Shown: positions 32,666 to 43,939 of the stretch, piece by piece
Layout: each line of letters starts with the position of its first letter
Numbering within the stretch: the first letter of the stretch is position 1
NCBI GenBank assembly: GCA_031308135.1
Contig: JAHLJT010008756.1
Coordinates: 107,090,415 to 107,154,414, forward strand
Reading direction: 5' to 3'
Source of the DNA: Acheta domesticus
Lineage: Eukaryota > Arthropoda > Insecta > Orthoptera > Gryllidae
DNA length: 64,000 nucleotides
The notes under the pieces: generated by a model
What the model saw: only the letters and a program-made list of their open reading frames with translations
What the model was told of the DNA's origin: nothing
Database searches by the model: none
Position numbers and translations under genes: made by a program

Positions 32666-32958
32666 AAGTAAAAAGTTGCGTTTGTGCTGTTTGCCTTGCT
32701 GCATTTCACGAAAGTGAAATCATCTACACGATGTATCGCTTATTGTCTATCACAAACAATTCACATATTTGATTTAGTAATATTTTTGTGCTTATCCCTC
32801 CCGGTCAACACAATCTTCAAATGAACTTAATAAAATGTGATTATCCTTGTAGAGAGGACTAGGAGACAAAAGCACTCTTTAAAAATATATTGGCCAAATA
32901 GTACGCAATCTAGACGCATGCCAGTCAACTTACAGTAATGCAGTCAGCATTTTCTTTA

Positions 32959-33335
32959 CCAACATTTTCATTTTAAATTGAATGTTGAGGACTAAGAGAT
33001 CAAAAAGTGCTCATCATTCGATTGAAAAATTGCGCTTGCACACCTTATTCTGTGTAGGATGACCTTCCCACTATTCAACAGCTTTTGCTAACCATTTTTC
33101 GAAATATTGGCGGTGTAATCGAAGTTCCTGTAAACATATAAATGGTCAGGGTAGTTCCTCTCTAAAAAAAATCGTAATATTGTAGGATCAGTCCATGGTT
33201 CTGTCGTTCGCGAATGTTAAGGAACATCATTTCCATTAATGGAAATGCTTGTAGACATCTTAACCAACATTTTTATCTTCAAATGAATTATTACGGCTAA
33301 GCTATAGAAAGCCAGTCATCATTCAAATGAAAATA
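32959..33335 (+). repeat. Decayed direct repeat pair with a 20-bp palindrome
   Basis: CAACATTTTCATTTTAAATT...TCATCATTCGATTGAAA (32959-33030) and CAACATTTTTATCTTCAAAT...TCATCATTCAAATGAAA (33262-33330) are old direct repeats about 300 bp apart. Between them lies a perfect 20-bp palindrome, CATTTCCATTAATGGAAATG, at 33228-33247. Confidence 0.5.
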
Positions 33336-33477
33336 AAAATATCGGTCAAGACAATATGAATTTAATTGCTATTTCAATTACAAATTCCCTTATCTGCCCA
33401 GTGAAGCCCTCGTACATTTACAACGCTAGAGTTAGAGAAAGGACTGTTGATTTGACAAATGTTTAAAGTTAACGTAA

Positions 33478-33705
33478 ATGTGGCACACATGTACCAATCA
33501 TTTGCAAGCAGATATCAAAACGCGAAAAAAAATCATCGTGGGTTTCGACGTGAAGTGCAACAGCAAATACCCCGACTTCAACAGGAAACATCTCACGTTT
33601 CTGAGCTCAACGCTGTGCGACCTGGACGTGGGAGCAGATACAGACGCCACGCACTGGCCCAAAGTGAACCAAACATTACACTACGATATTAAATACAATT
33701 TATAA
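33478..33705 (+). CDS. 75-codon open frame with coding-like composition, function unknown
   Basis: The frame starts at an ATG (33478) and ends at TAA (33703-33705). From about codon 20 the third positions become clearly GC-biased against an AT-rich background (KCNSKYPDFNRKHLTFLSS, later THWPKVNQTLHYDIKYNL). The frame at 33459-33692 is open too but less balanced. There is no signal peptide, no convincing splice site and no domain I recognise. It may be a small gene, a terminal exon or a fragment of a retroelement. The local codon bias is the main evidence. Confidence 0.3.
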   Translation: MWHTCTNHLQADIKTRKKIIVGFDVKCNSKYPDFNRKHLTFLSSTLCDLDVGADTDATHWPKVNQTLHYDIKYNL

Positions 33706-33814
33706 TGTATTATGTTCCAAAATCTACTTAACTAATACAACAAGCTAAATGTCTTTCAGTGAAATTACTTTTTCGTCAAAATCGTAATTTGAAAAAACTC
33801 GCATTCCATTCTAT

Positions 33815-34040
33815 TTCGATTGATTTATCAGTTTCCGGGAACGTCAACTGGTAAAGTAATTATTCCCATTAGTATAGTGAATGTTTTATGGCTGGAGGTG
33901 GCTGGAGGAGCAGCTGGCCGCTAGAACTCTCGACCAGCTGCTGAATTCGATCACTTACGTAGTTTCAAAAATACCCCATCGGCAGGTTCTCGAACCGACG
34001 ACTGCCAGTAACGGTCGCTGTTAAGACAGCGGCAATTTTG
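33815..34040 (-). mobile_element. AATC-tailed dispersed element, strongly deleted but with both ends
   Basis: TTCGATTGATTTATCAG tail, CCCATTAGTATAGTGAATG and GGTGGCTGGAGGAGCAGCTG, then ATTCGATCACTTACGTAG and TTCTCGAACCGACGACTGCC (reverse B box). The whole centre is gone, so only about 225 bp remain. Confidence 0.7.
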
Positions 34041-34044
34041 AGTC

Positions 34045-34435
34045 TGAAATAAAGTCTGCCAGTTTCAATGCCGAATTAGTTATGATTACCTGTAGTTGAT
34101 TAGTATTTATGATGAATGATGCCATTTCTTGAGCCTCACAGCCTTACCAGGCATGGACTAATAATTTGGCGTATTGGTGATTAAAGATAATTCGTGTACG
34201 AATGACGATAGAGAAATGGTCGATAACTACAGGAAATTGCAGAACTCTGAAAAAAACGAGCCCCGGAGATTGTCTACTCGAAGGAAGTCATTTACTACAT
34301 ACACAAACACGATTTAACCACATTTTCGATATCAGGGCTCCTCAATAAGAATTGTTCGAACTAAAAAGAGTTGTTCTTCCGTTGCAGCATTACAATACTT
34401 TATCTTCAATATTTAATTAATAAGCAGAAAACGTG
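34045..34435. other. AT-rich sequence, nothing recognised
   Basis: No gene seen. Confidence 0.5.
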
Positions 34436-34439
34436 AAAC

Positions 34440-34745
34440 CACATTGAGCGTTGTCGCGCCTCATTGGCCCACTGTGCCAACGCGGCGCAGGGAGCGGGGC
34501 GAGGCAGATACAGGCGCCGGCGGATTGACGGGGCAAATATTGACGGCGCCGGGCGTCGCCCCAGGCAGCGTCGCCGGCGCGGGGCCGGCGCCGGCGCCGG
34601 CGCTGGCGTCGCAACGCGTCGCGTCGCGTCGCGAGGAACAAGGTGTTCCCTCTGCGCTTTATCGCTTCTGCGAAGCGCCATCTCCGGGTGGAGCCCCCCC
34701 CCCCCCGCCCTCACGAACGACGGGCTGTGACCCCAAACGATTAGC
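34440..34745. promoter_or_regulatory. GC/CpG-rich pocket with simple GC repeats
   Basis: CpG-rich DNA with GGCGCCGGCGCCGGCGCTGG and CGTCGCGTCGCGTCGCG simple repeats and a run of 13 C at 34694-34706. AAATATTGACGG lies within it. Frames on both strands. Confidence 0.35.
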
Positions 34746-34774
34746 CTACCCGCCACACCGCCATCACATGGCAG

Positions 34775-35235
34775 AGTGATTAGGGATTCCGGGCGCCTCA
34801 ACGGCTAAGGTCATGAGTCCCGTAAGCGTAGTGCATGATTTTTTATCTCGGCGGGTGGCTGTGACCTTTCCCCACTGATGGCGAGATCCGGCGCTGATCT
34901 CTCAGTCGATTTGCAGGGTTTATCCCCAACCAACCGAGGCAAGCTCTAAGCCCATGACTGGTCTCCTGCCGTGTGTGGTGCTGTAGTGCATGTTACCGTG
35001 TGTAAGGGGTGAGAATAGGACAAAGAAGAGTAAGGAAAGGGCGCGTGCGGTCCGCGGCCCGTTTGTTAGGATACCGCTGTGCCATTCGCCTGATGTTGAT
35101 AGAAGAAACCACGGAAAACCACCGATCAGACCAGCCGGCCGCTACAATTCTCCTCCAGACAGCGACTGAATTCGACCTAGCTGATTCCGATCAGAGGCAC
35201 CGCAGCGACATCAGTTGATACCCTGAGCTACCTTT
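34775..35235 (-). mobile_element. AATC-tailed dispersed element, near full length
   Basis: GTGATTAGGGATTCCGGGCG, GGCTAAGGTCATGAGTCCCG, GATGGCGAGATCCGGCGC, the GGACAAAGAAGAGTAAGG purine block and ACCGATCAGACCAGCCGGCC, ending CAGAGGCACCGCAGCGACAT. Contains the false frame 35009-35218. Confidence 0.8.
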
Positions 35236-35239
35236 GCTG

Positions 35240-35915
35240 GTCCTGTCCATTCGAATGGAATTGAAGGGCTTGAAGCGAAAAGAAGATACGCCACACCAGC
35301 CGAAAGCAGGTGGTATCTCGTTTCTGGTCCAAGTTTCCTTCCGTCCTTGTTACAGTCCAAAGCGCTTCGTGAATGTGAACAAGGCACAATAGTAACAAAA
35401 TACCCCATACTTTCTACATTTTCGAATAGCGGAGGTCTTGCTTTGGCTGGTATCGTGTTAGATCCTCAAACCATTGAATTGTCCATGGCAGGCAACAGAG
35501 ATTCGCGCATTTTCTATATTCTCCATTTAACACTAACTCGCGTTATGGCAAGTGTGCCGAAACTACTGGCTCTAGGCCTAACGCTCAGGAGAGTCGCGGG
35601 CACGTGAATTGCCACAGGGCGCCACGCGCAATGCGTCAAGCTCAGTTCTGAGAAGACTAGGTTCGGAGCAGGATGAGCCACAAGCATTCCTCCAACGTGC
35701 CTAAAACTGTTCTTTCTGTCTTCTTTTTGAATAACTAATTAGCGGATAAAGTGCGTGAACATAATGGTTCCTAATTAAGTAGTAAAAACATTCTCCACTT
35801 TCCGGTGGTTTGGTTTACAGTATTTTCAGTACAATCTCTTCGGCTTGCGCTCGGGAACACTTAACGAACTCAACTTGAATCGTACCAGGAATGTTGTTTG
35901 GGTCGCCCGCAGAAG
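35240..35915. other. Unassigned sequence
   Basis: An 86-codon plus frame (35347-35607) has moderately balanced codons but no domain I recognise and no clear splice sites. Confidence 0.3.
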
Positions 35916-35919
35916 GAAT

Positions 35920-36560
35920 ACGGACGAAAGGAGGGGGAGGAGAGTGAAGAGGGAGGGGAAGAAATGGGCTAGCAAAGTCAGGGGTATTTTTCCGATCGGA
36001 ATGCCCCGAATCCAATTCGTTGGGCTGGCCTCCTCCTTCTTTTCGAACTACTCTCTTTTTCCTTTCTTCTTGAATTTGGCTTCCTATCTTCATTTTTATT
36101 TCATTTTCGCTCCTTTCCCTTCAACACTACGCTAACTTCGAATGGAACCTGCCCTGTGAAAGACACCTTGTTCCTCTAGAAGAATTCGCTTTTCGTGTGT
36201 GTCCCAATTTTTCTTGTTGCTTCCATAATTTTTCTCGTTCCACCACAGCCTACGCTATTCACCCGATTTAATGTTGTCTAACACACAAAATATTCCGTGC
36301 GTATGGACTCACACGCGCAATCATCATCCCCATCATGCTGCTTAGTCTACCTAATTCGGCTCCGTTCTGCTGAACATTTCACTGTTCGCTTTGCTCTTAT
36401 CTGGCCCTGGACGCGTCTCCTTTATCTCTCCCCGCAACCATCATTACTGCTTCGCACCCCCCCCCCCCGTTCGTTTCATCACGTCTTACCCGAATCTATC
36501 TCATCGTGCTCATTATAATTCTATATCCCTCACCATAATTAAACCCTTGGTTTTTCCTAA
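35920..36560 (-). repeat. Mixed purine block then pyrimidine-rich tract
   Basis: A purine block (35920-35980) is followed to 36560 by a C/T-rich tract with a run of 12 C at 36457-36468. The plus/minus skew flips at about 36565, where the next tract becomes purine-rich on the plus strand. Confidence 0.45.
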
Positions 36561-36569
36561 TTTAGACAG

Positions 36570-37320
36570 ACGGACAAAGAACAGATTGCCGTAAAATGAA
36601 ACTAAAAGACCATGAAACGACGAAATAAAACAATATAAAATCAGAGGGAGAAGAAACGTAACAAATTAGTGTTAGAGAGTAAAGAAAAATAGGAAAAAAC
36701 ACAAGGACAGAACCTGCGATAAAAAGGAGCAGGGTTGAAAGATATATGAACAGCAGCGGAGTGTTCTCGGCGCGGCAGTATATCACGGAATCGAGGGAAG
36801 ACGTCCAGGCAAGGGGCCCCTACGCTGACCGCAGGGCTGTGGCCAGGTCTCAATGGGGCGGCGAGGGGACGGTGTGTGTATGTGGGGGGGGGCGACTCAG
36901 GGACGACGCGGGGAGCGGTTACGGAGCGTTCCAAGAGCGGCACGGGGGGTGGGGTGGTGTTGATGAAGGTGCAGTGCGGAGAGGTAGTGTGACATGTAGA
37001 CGGGGATGGAGCGACAGTCCATGGCCAGGGCAGGGAGGGGTCCCGAGGCGGGGGTGAGGCGGGGGCGAGGCGGGGGGGGCGATGCGGGGGCGAGGCGGGG
37101 GCGAAGCGGGGGCGAAGCGGGGGCGAAGCGGGGGGCGAAGCGGGGGCGAAGCTGGGGCGAAGCGGGGGCGAAGCGGGGGCGAAGCGGAGGCGAGGCGGGG
37201 GCGAGGCGGGGGCGAGGCGGGGGCGAGGCGGAGAAAGGTATACGGCAGGGTAAGGGGCGGAGGTTCGGTTCGGGTCTGGATTTCGATCTGGATACGGGGA
37301 TTGAAGTCACATTGAAGAGA
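36570..37320 (+). repeat. Purine-rich tract with GC-rich minisatellite
   Basis: G/A-rich on the plus strand. GAGCAGGGTTGAAAGATATA (36728-36747) resembles GAGCAGGTTGAAAGACGCAC at 26537-26556 in another purine tract, so these tracts may share ancestry. The minus frames are composition artefacts. Confidence 0.55.
37045..37232 (+). repeat. 12-bp G-rich minisatellite
   Basis: About 15 units of GCGAAGCGGGGG with GCGAGGCGGGGG variants. Runs of five or more G recurring every 12 bp give strong G-quadruplex potential on the plus strand. Confidence 0.9.
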
Positions 37321-37599
37321 ACAAAACCGATGCCCAGCAGGATTGGTCTAGCGTACGTGTTTTGTCTGCCTCGTATTCGGTCCATTATCTATAACACAAT
37401 AAACTTCAACATCACATCATCACAAAATTAACTCATCCGATCATTTCAGATATTAGGTATAACTCGTGTATGTGGAAAAACAATTGCGATGATGGTAAGA
37501 ATGAAACTAACAATAACAAAAACTAGGTTATGTCGTTCACGGGATTTGGTCGAAGTAAGTAGAAAAATGAAACAGTTTCAAAATATTTTTATTCCATCT

Positions 37600-37920
37600 T
37601 CAGGGCAGGTGTGAAAAAACATGAAGACCATCAATACTGAATATGGAGAAGAAGGAGAAAGTATGAGAAAAAAAGAAGGGATAGGACGAAGATACAAACG
37701 AAACTCTTGAAGAAAAAAGATAGAAACCGGATATAAAATAGATACGATATAAAAGAAAGGGAAAATAACATACAAGGAGAAAGATTAGAAAAAGGAGAAG
37801 AATGAAAGAACAGAGAGGTAGGAAGAATAAAAATAAAATTGATAGGAGAGCAAGGAGAAAATAGAAAGGAGGAAAAGAAATAAAACATAGTACTCTAAGG
37901 AGAAAACGAATGAGAGGATG
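37600..37920 (+). repeat. Purine-rich (A/G) tract
   Basis: A/G-rich on the plus strand with AGAAGGAGAAAG and AAGGAGAAGAATG words; no period. Minus-strand frames are Phe/Ser/Leu artefacts. Confidence 0.55.
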
Positions 37921-37924
37921 TAAT

Positions 37925-38225
37925 TGTATTTTAATTATAGAATTTTATTGTATCGTAATTTAATTTGATCACGGTAATCGCATTCGGCTGTAAGGCCTGA
38001 ATTTGGCACATGATAATTGATACTACAAATGTGGCTCCTTGTTGGCGTTAAGTCGAGAACTATGCTCATTAATAATTTCGAGAATGTACGTTAAGGAAAG
38101 TAGAAATAAATATTTGTCTAAAAATATCTCTACTATGAATAAGTTAGAAACTTGCATTATTAAAATCTTAACGGATGTGAACAAATTCAGCTCTAACGCA
38201 AAATGTCTCGTATATCTGCGCGTAT
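37925..38225. other. AT-rich sequence, nothing recognised
   Basis: No gene seen. Confidence 0.5.
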
Positions 38226-38229
38226 TTGA

Positions 38230-38910
38230 TTCCACAATACACCCCATGCATTTGGGCCGTTGGAACCTGCGGCTCGTGCTCTCGCCAACCTTCCGCTGAA
38301 TTTCCTATTCATTTCACACTGTCCTTCTTCGCCACCACGGTGGTGCATCGTGGTCGGCTACCCCTCGCCCGATGTTGCCACGCAATGCCCCTCACTCCTT
38401 CCCCTCCCCTCCTCCACCTCACCACCTACAACCACTCACTCACACCTTCCTCCAGCGTAACACCGCTCTCTCCCCTCGGCACATCCTGCTGCGTCCAGCG
38501 GCGATAGCAGCAGACGGCGGTTGCAGACGTCGGCTTGGATTTATCGCCCTCACGGTGGCAATGGGGCAACGACGGCGGCGGGAGGGAGGCAGGGGCGTGG
38601 ATGCGATGGGAGGGGACGTGGGAGGGCCGGGAGCCGGAGGAGGCTGCGGTGGGCATGATGCTGGGGCGGGTGAGGGGCGTGAGGGGGGCTGAGGATGGGG
38701 ATGGGGCCGAGGCGAGAACGATGGTGGAACCGGAGAGGGATTGGGGGCGAGGGGCTGCGAAGGGGAGCGGGAGCGGAGGCGTGGCGAGAACGAAGGAGTG
38801 GGCGGGGGGAGGGACGGGGTGGCAGCAGGGCGCGTCAAGAAAGACGATCGGCTCCGCCTCCACTCCCCGGTCCGCACTTGTAGCGTGCGGCAGCGCAGGA
38901 CTCGGGATTC
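38230..38910 (+). repeat. Pyrimidine-to-purine skew block with GC-rich DNA
   Basis: C/T-rich from about 38300 to 38470, then G/A-rich and CpG-containing to about 38850. Long frames on both strands (38426-38954) reflect this. CTTACGGGATTCGTTCTTAC shows a short GGGATTCGTTCTTAC duplication at 38900-38935. Confidence 0.45.
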
Positions 38911-39358
38911 GTTCTTACGGGATTCGTTCTTACAATTTGCAGTTACGGAAATGAATGGACGACCCGAGCGAAGCGGCCAGCGCGTACCTTTGCACCTCTG
39001 GGCTCCGGCGCTCGAAGCCCGGCCACGACATGTGGCACACGTGGGGGGGAAATCAGCTTCGCGCCAGGTTAAATGTTGTGTTTCTTTGTAAAAAATATCT
39101 TTTTAACAATTCTGTTTATTTATTATGTCTTCACGAGAAACATCATTAACTAATTCACAATCTCTAGTATCAGGCAAAAGGGGTACGTCACAGGCAGTCA
39201 AATCAAAGATGTAGTCAAGGAGATGAATTCGGTTTCCAAAACTTCCATTTAATCTTTCAATCAGCATCAAATCGCGAGACTTTTGGAGAGATAATACCAG
39301 AAGAGCTTGTTGAATTAAGAATAGATTGAATGACTAGCATGAAACACTATAGAATTTT

Positions 39359-39571
39359 TCAAGAATAAGTGCAAATAATGGGACTGGCAACAGGTCCTAC
39401 TCGATAGTATTCTTCTTTAAAAATCGTAGCTTCTTTTTGGTGTAGAAGTGCCAGCAAGTAAAATAAGGAATTTTGCAAATTTTGTAGCGAAATAAACGTG
39501 AGGAGGAGTGATGAATATTCATTATCACCACTAAAAATGATCACCACTACTTCAGAAGTTTTACAGGGCAA
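39359..39571 (-). pseudogene. Possible Penelope-like reverse transcriptase fragment
   Basis: The minus frame reads LLALLHQKEATIFKEEYYRV, then GPVASPII (39371-39415). This recalls the F-x-YYRQxxGxAMGSPLSPI region of Penelope-like element reverse transcriptases (RT motif before the catalytic YADD). The GxAMGSP core is damaged. The frame closes shortly after, and no other RT motif is visible. A low-confidence decayed fragment. Confidence 0.25.
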
Positions 39572-39574
39572 GGT

Positions 39575-39775
39575 AAGAGATTATTACAATTTTATTTCTT
39601 GATAAACGTTTCCAAATCAATTTTTAGACAATACGTTTTCTGTTTTCGTTTTATTTAATATTTTCTGAAGATTTTTCTCGATTTTATGCATATAAAGGGA
39701 AACCAAGCGCGTTTCCTGATTTTTTTTTCGCTCCTAATTCGCGAGTCGCCCTTTCCTTTAAATGGATCTTAGTTT
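39575..39775. other. AT-rich spacer
   Basis: CAAG|GTAAGAG at 39573-39583 is a donor-like site without a supported exon. Confidence 0.4.
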
Positions 39776-39793
39776 GCTAATAATAATAATAAT

Positions 39794-39825
<32 letters not shown>
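39776..39825. repeat. (AAT)n microsatellite
   Basis: About 16 AAT units with one ATT interruption. Confidence 0.95.
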
Positions 39826-39827
<2 letters not shown>

Positions 39828-40079
39828 CGCGAATCATAATGCAGCATGTTCGCAATATCCCAGAGCACAAATGTCAGCAAATGGGTTTATAGCATGTTCC
39901 TCTCTAATCCTGATACGGAAGCGGGAGTCTACCTTTGTTTTCGTTTGCAATGAGCTTCTCCTCAAAGGCAAAGCACCATGAAATCGCCAGCGAGTAATCC
40001 CACAATACGAGCGACTCGTGCGTCTTTTCAGCTCACCATTCAACGAGGGGCACAAGAAGCAAAAAAAGAACCGTTCAGC

Positions 40080-40500
40080 CGCTGAAACGGCGTGTTCGGG
40101 CTCAGCCCGCCTTTAGTAGCCGCTCGCCGGCTGTCTTATCAGCGCCGCCAACCGAACCGGCACGGCGCGGCGCGGCGCGGCGCAGCGCGGCGCGGGCGTC
40201 CCATAAAATAAATACCGCTTCGCTTAGAGGTTGTCTCAGCCTACGGAACCGATAATCTGCGGCTCGCGAACCGCCCATGTCCGAACCCGTGCATGCACGC
40301 ACGCACGCACGCACGCGCGCGTGCGGTCACGTGCTGCGGCGGAACGATTAAACCGACTACTGTCCGCTATCTGCCGCGCGGGAAAATAAATATTACTAAC
40401 CCGCGCACGCCGGACACAGCGGCCATGCTTTGCGAGCTGAGCTGCGGTGCTAGCGCAAAGCGCACTTCTCAACCCTGCGCAAAAGAGAACGCGCACTAAT
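40080..40500. promoter_or_regulatory. GC/CpG-rich pocket with CCATAAAATAAAT core
   Basis: CpG-rich DNA with a GGCGC simple repeat (about 40158-40195), GTCCCATAAAATAAATACCG (40199-40218), a GCAC/GCGC repeat (40291-40325) and GGGAAAATAAATATTAC (about 40380). CCATAAA is an Abd-B/Cad-like homeodomain word. Clustered AT cores in a CpG pocket suggest regulatory DNA. Confidence 0.35.
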
Positions 40501-40504
40501 CGTT

Positions 40505-41430
40505 CTTCATCCTACGGTGAGCGAGTGAGTGAGTGAATGAGAGAGACTTATCTTATATATTATTTCTCAAAGGGCTGTTTGGTCTTTCCAATAAATTGGG
40601 CGACATACGAAACCGATCTGTATAAAGAAGCAATGGATTGAAAAATCGTGTTTCTTTTCACCTGCACATGGGACATTCGTATTGAAAAAGGGCGTTAAAA
40701 ATACCTAAATATTAAAAAAAAAGTAGTAATTCGGGATCTGTAATATCTGATTGCCGCGCGATCTATCGGAAGAAAATTACACTCGGACGGTGGCGGGAAA
40801 TGCAATCTCAAGCATTTTTGTTTGTTTCAATTTAGTGTAGGTTGTGTAAGCACGTGAACGTGATTTTCTACATTGAATAGAAATCTTGAAATATGAGAGG
40901 TTAGTGATCTTAGTGAGGTTAGGTCGTTTATAATGCTGGAATAGAAAAAAAGAATTTAAGCAGAAAACAGTTTGGTTATTTGACTGTCCTTCTCACTAGT
41001 TAACAAATATTTTAAAATTGATTACGCCCACCACGTTTATTATGTGACCAACCTAGATAACATCACATCATTCGTCTCCCTCTTCTCTCACAAATTTTAA
41101 TCTCTCTCTCAAGCTATCTTTCACCTACTACTCAATGATAAACAACGATTAAGGTCGGCAGCACAACAGTAGTGTAATAATAATATATATCTACATTGTA
41201 ATTGGATTTATTTGCATCAAATTCGCCACTTAACAATTTGCCTTCTGTAAACACAATACTCTTTCTCTATTCTACCAATTACGTTTAATCTCCCCTAGTA
41301 CGTCTCATTCAACGCAATAATTTTCCCCCTCTCCATCTACAACACATATTTCCAGTTTCCTTCCTTGGGGGCAACCTGTCAGCGCATCTGGCAATATTTT
41401 TTTTAAAAATTTATTTCCTAACCTATAACT
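40505..41430. other. AT-rich sequence, nothing firm
   Basis: GAGCGAGTGAGTGAGTGAAT near 40518 is a short GAGT repeat. Nothing else recognised. Confidence 0.5.
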
Positions 41431-41434
41431 AGCT

Positions 41435-41905
41435 CGAGTCCTACATCACTGTCTGAAGGAGAATCCAAGCGGTCGGCTGCTCTGATCGGTAGTTTTCTGT
41501 GATTTCTCTGATTAACACCAGGCAAATGCCGGAACAGTACCCTAACAAACGGCCACGGACTGCGCGCGATCCTTCCTTCCCCTTCCTTGTCGTATCCTCT
41601 CCCCTTACACACACCCACACACACACACACACACACACACTAACATGCACTACACTACCACACATGCCAGGAGACCAGTCGGGAGCTTATAGCTTGTCCC
41701 GGTTGAGGCGGTGCCCCGCCGGTGGAAGATACCTGACTGAGGGTAAAACCCCGCTAGTCGACGGTAGGTCGGCGTCAGATCTCGCCATCCAGCGGGGAAA
41801 AGATCACCGCCATCTCACGAGAAAAACACACACTACACTTAAGGGACTGATTACCTAAGTAGTTGACGCGCCCGGAAACACGAATCAATCAATCAATCGA
41901 GTCCT
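41435..41905 (+). mobile_element. AATC-tailed dispersed element, near full length, head lost
   Basis: CACTGTCTGAAGGAGAATCC, GGTCGGCTGCTCTGATCGGT, AATGCCGGAACAGTACCCTA, ACTGCGCGCGATCCTTCCTT, a CA run (41616-41641), CAGGAGACCAGTCGGGAGCT, GGCGGTGCCCCGCCGG and CTTAAGGGACTGATTACCTA, with tail AATCAATCAATCAATC. The best-preserved tail in the window. Confidence 0.85.
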
Positions 41906-41909
41906 ACAC

Positions 41910-43448
41910 GCATCGCCACCTCCATTTGTGAAGTCTAGCATTACCCGGCGAGGGGGAAGGGTCAGAGGTCCACCAGTGTTTGTTTTTGATATCTTTCAAA
42001 TTTTAGGAAGCCCAACTTCATTGTTATGATATGATAAAGAGCGTCTTATAAGTGTTTATATAATAAGTGTTTTCTAGAATTTGAGCTATTAGAGCGTCTT
42101 GGGGTTTGTGAAAAGAAATTCGGAACCATTCACACAACAAACTGAAAATTTAAAATTCATATTTGAAACACTTTAATGCTTTCAATCTTAGTAAAATGGA
42201 AACTACTGGCTTGCAGCAGTAACAAAAATGCTGCTGAACACAACCACAGAAAATTGTTTTACAAAAACTAGCAAACACACTGCTCAAGAACAACAAATAT
42301 AAAACCCAGTAAATAAAATATATAAATAAAAATAAATAAATAAAAATATATAAATAAAATAAAAATAATATATTTATATTTATAATACAAAAAAATAAAT
42401 ATATCAGTAATAAATGCCTATTTTGTGTTTAAATGCCTAAATGTTGCCTATTATCGAATTTATTGATCAAAATACAATATCCTTAAACAAAAATTTAAAT
42501 TGTACATTTTGCGTTGTTATCCTCCAGATTACAGAGAAAAGAAATCTATGAATCTATGTTCCACTTTAATGTCACCACGGGTGCGGGTATTTCATATTAG
42601 GCTTGTTTTTATATTACACTTGCAAAATAGATGGTTGTTATTTTTTACTTCAAATTTTCAAACAAGTTTTTATTCAAAACCGGCTCCAAATTTTTTCTTA
42701 AAATTTTCTCCTTGCATGTATCAAAGGACGGTATAAAAATTAGTGCTAGTTCCATTTTACGAATTTTTCGAAAAATTGCAACAAATTAACATTGCAGAGG
42801 TACAATAACGAATACAGAAATTTTTGCCTTGAATGAAGTATGTTCTAAAAAATCATATCTTTGAAAAAAGCCATGAATAATTTTTTAAACAAGTGGTTTT
42901 TGCGTTCTGATTAAGTTCTGATTAAATTTCATGCAAATTATTTCTAAAATCTCAAAACCACTGCAAATATTTGCATCAATTTTTTCCACGGATAGAACAA
43001 GGGGCACTAACAATATAGGCGCAGATCTCATTTCAGTTGAACTCCCTGAATATTTGAATATTTGCAAATTTTGAAATATATTTTTTACATATAATGCGAG
43101 AAAGTACGTTCTGATGAAACACCACTAGTTACAACATTTGTGTTATGCATGGCGATTAAAACAAATCGTACATATTTTCTCTTATGTTTAAATTAAATAT
43201 GAGAAAAAAGATTGTAGTGTGCAGCATTAGAGTATCAGCTTGCATTTAATGAAAAGCAAGAACTGCTACTGTGATTCAGCTTATTTTCCGAATTGCCGAA
43301 CAATGAAAGAAAAAATTTCTAAGAGGATTTGTCAGTACAATGATGAAAGCATCCATGAAGGTTGTATTAGAATTTATAAAGGTTTATTTCAGAAACATTC
43401 TCCACAAGAACATAAATAAAGATAAGAAAAATATTTAGTAATTTCTTA
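41910..43448. other. AT-rich sequence with a unit of the decayed tandem family
   Basis: Bases 42300-42400 are AT-only low complexity. Bases 42660-42760 resemble a unit of the 12.5-13.8 kb tandem family. AAATGCCTATTTTGTGTTTA at 42412-42431 matches the tandem block at 43450. Confidence 0.4.
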
Positions 43449-43449
43449 A

Positions 43450-43535
43450 ATGTCAATTTTACACTTATAAATGCCTATTTTACACTTTTAAATGCCTATT
43501 TTACATTTTTAAATGCTTATTTTCCCAGCCTATTT
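43450..43535 (+). repeat. 21-bp tandem repeat of AAATGCCTATTTTACA type
   Basis: Four imperfect units of AAATGCCTATTTTACACTTTT. The same word occurs about 1.04 kb upstream in the same orientation (42412-42455), which would fit direct subterminal repeats of an AT-rich element. Confidence 0.65.
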
Positions 43536-43939
43536 CTACAGTTTTTCTTGCCTATAAATCCGCAGCCTACATAGAGTATACATACAGTATGACTGTTCTT
43601 CATATACCAAGAATATTTCAAAAAATTGCACTTCCATAAGCAACAGTTGAATTGCAAATATTTAAGGCAGGCAGCCTGTTCTTTGGATCTTTGCTGCCGC
43701 ACGATGACTGGGACACGATGACAATACTGTGAATTGAATATTTGTGTGTGTGTGTTTGTGTGGACACGCCTATTATTAGTTTTATCAATTTATTCCTATT
43801 ATTTATCAAATGGTCAAAATCAAAATGTATACGGTGGGCTGCGGAACCACCTCCTCCCTCCGTTTGTGATGCACGGGACCAATTACACCGTGGTATTGCT
43901 AGGGTAATACTCGGGCACCCAGCCTGTGCACACAAACAG

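Noticed and set aside
34080..34100. Minus-strand ACTACAG|GTAATC as a ratchet point
   Set aside because: No pyrimidine tract.
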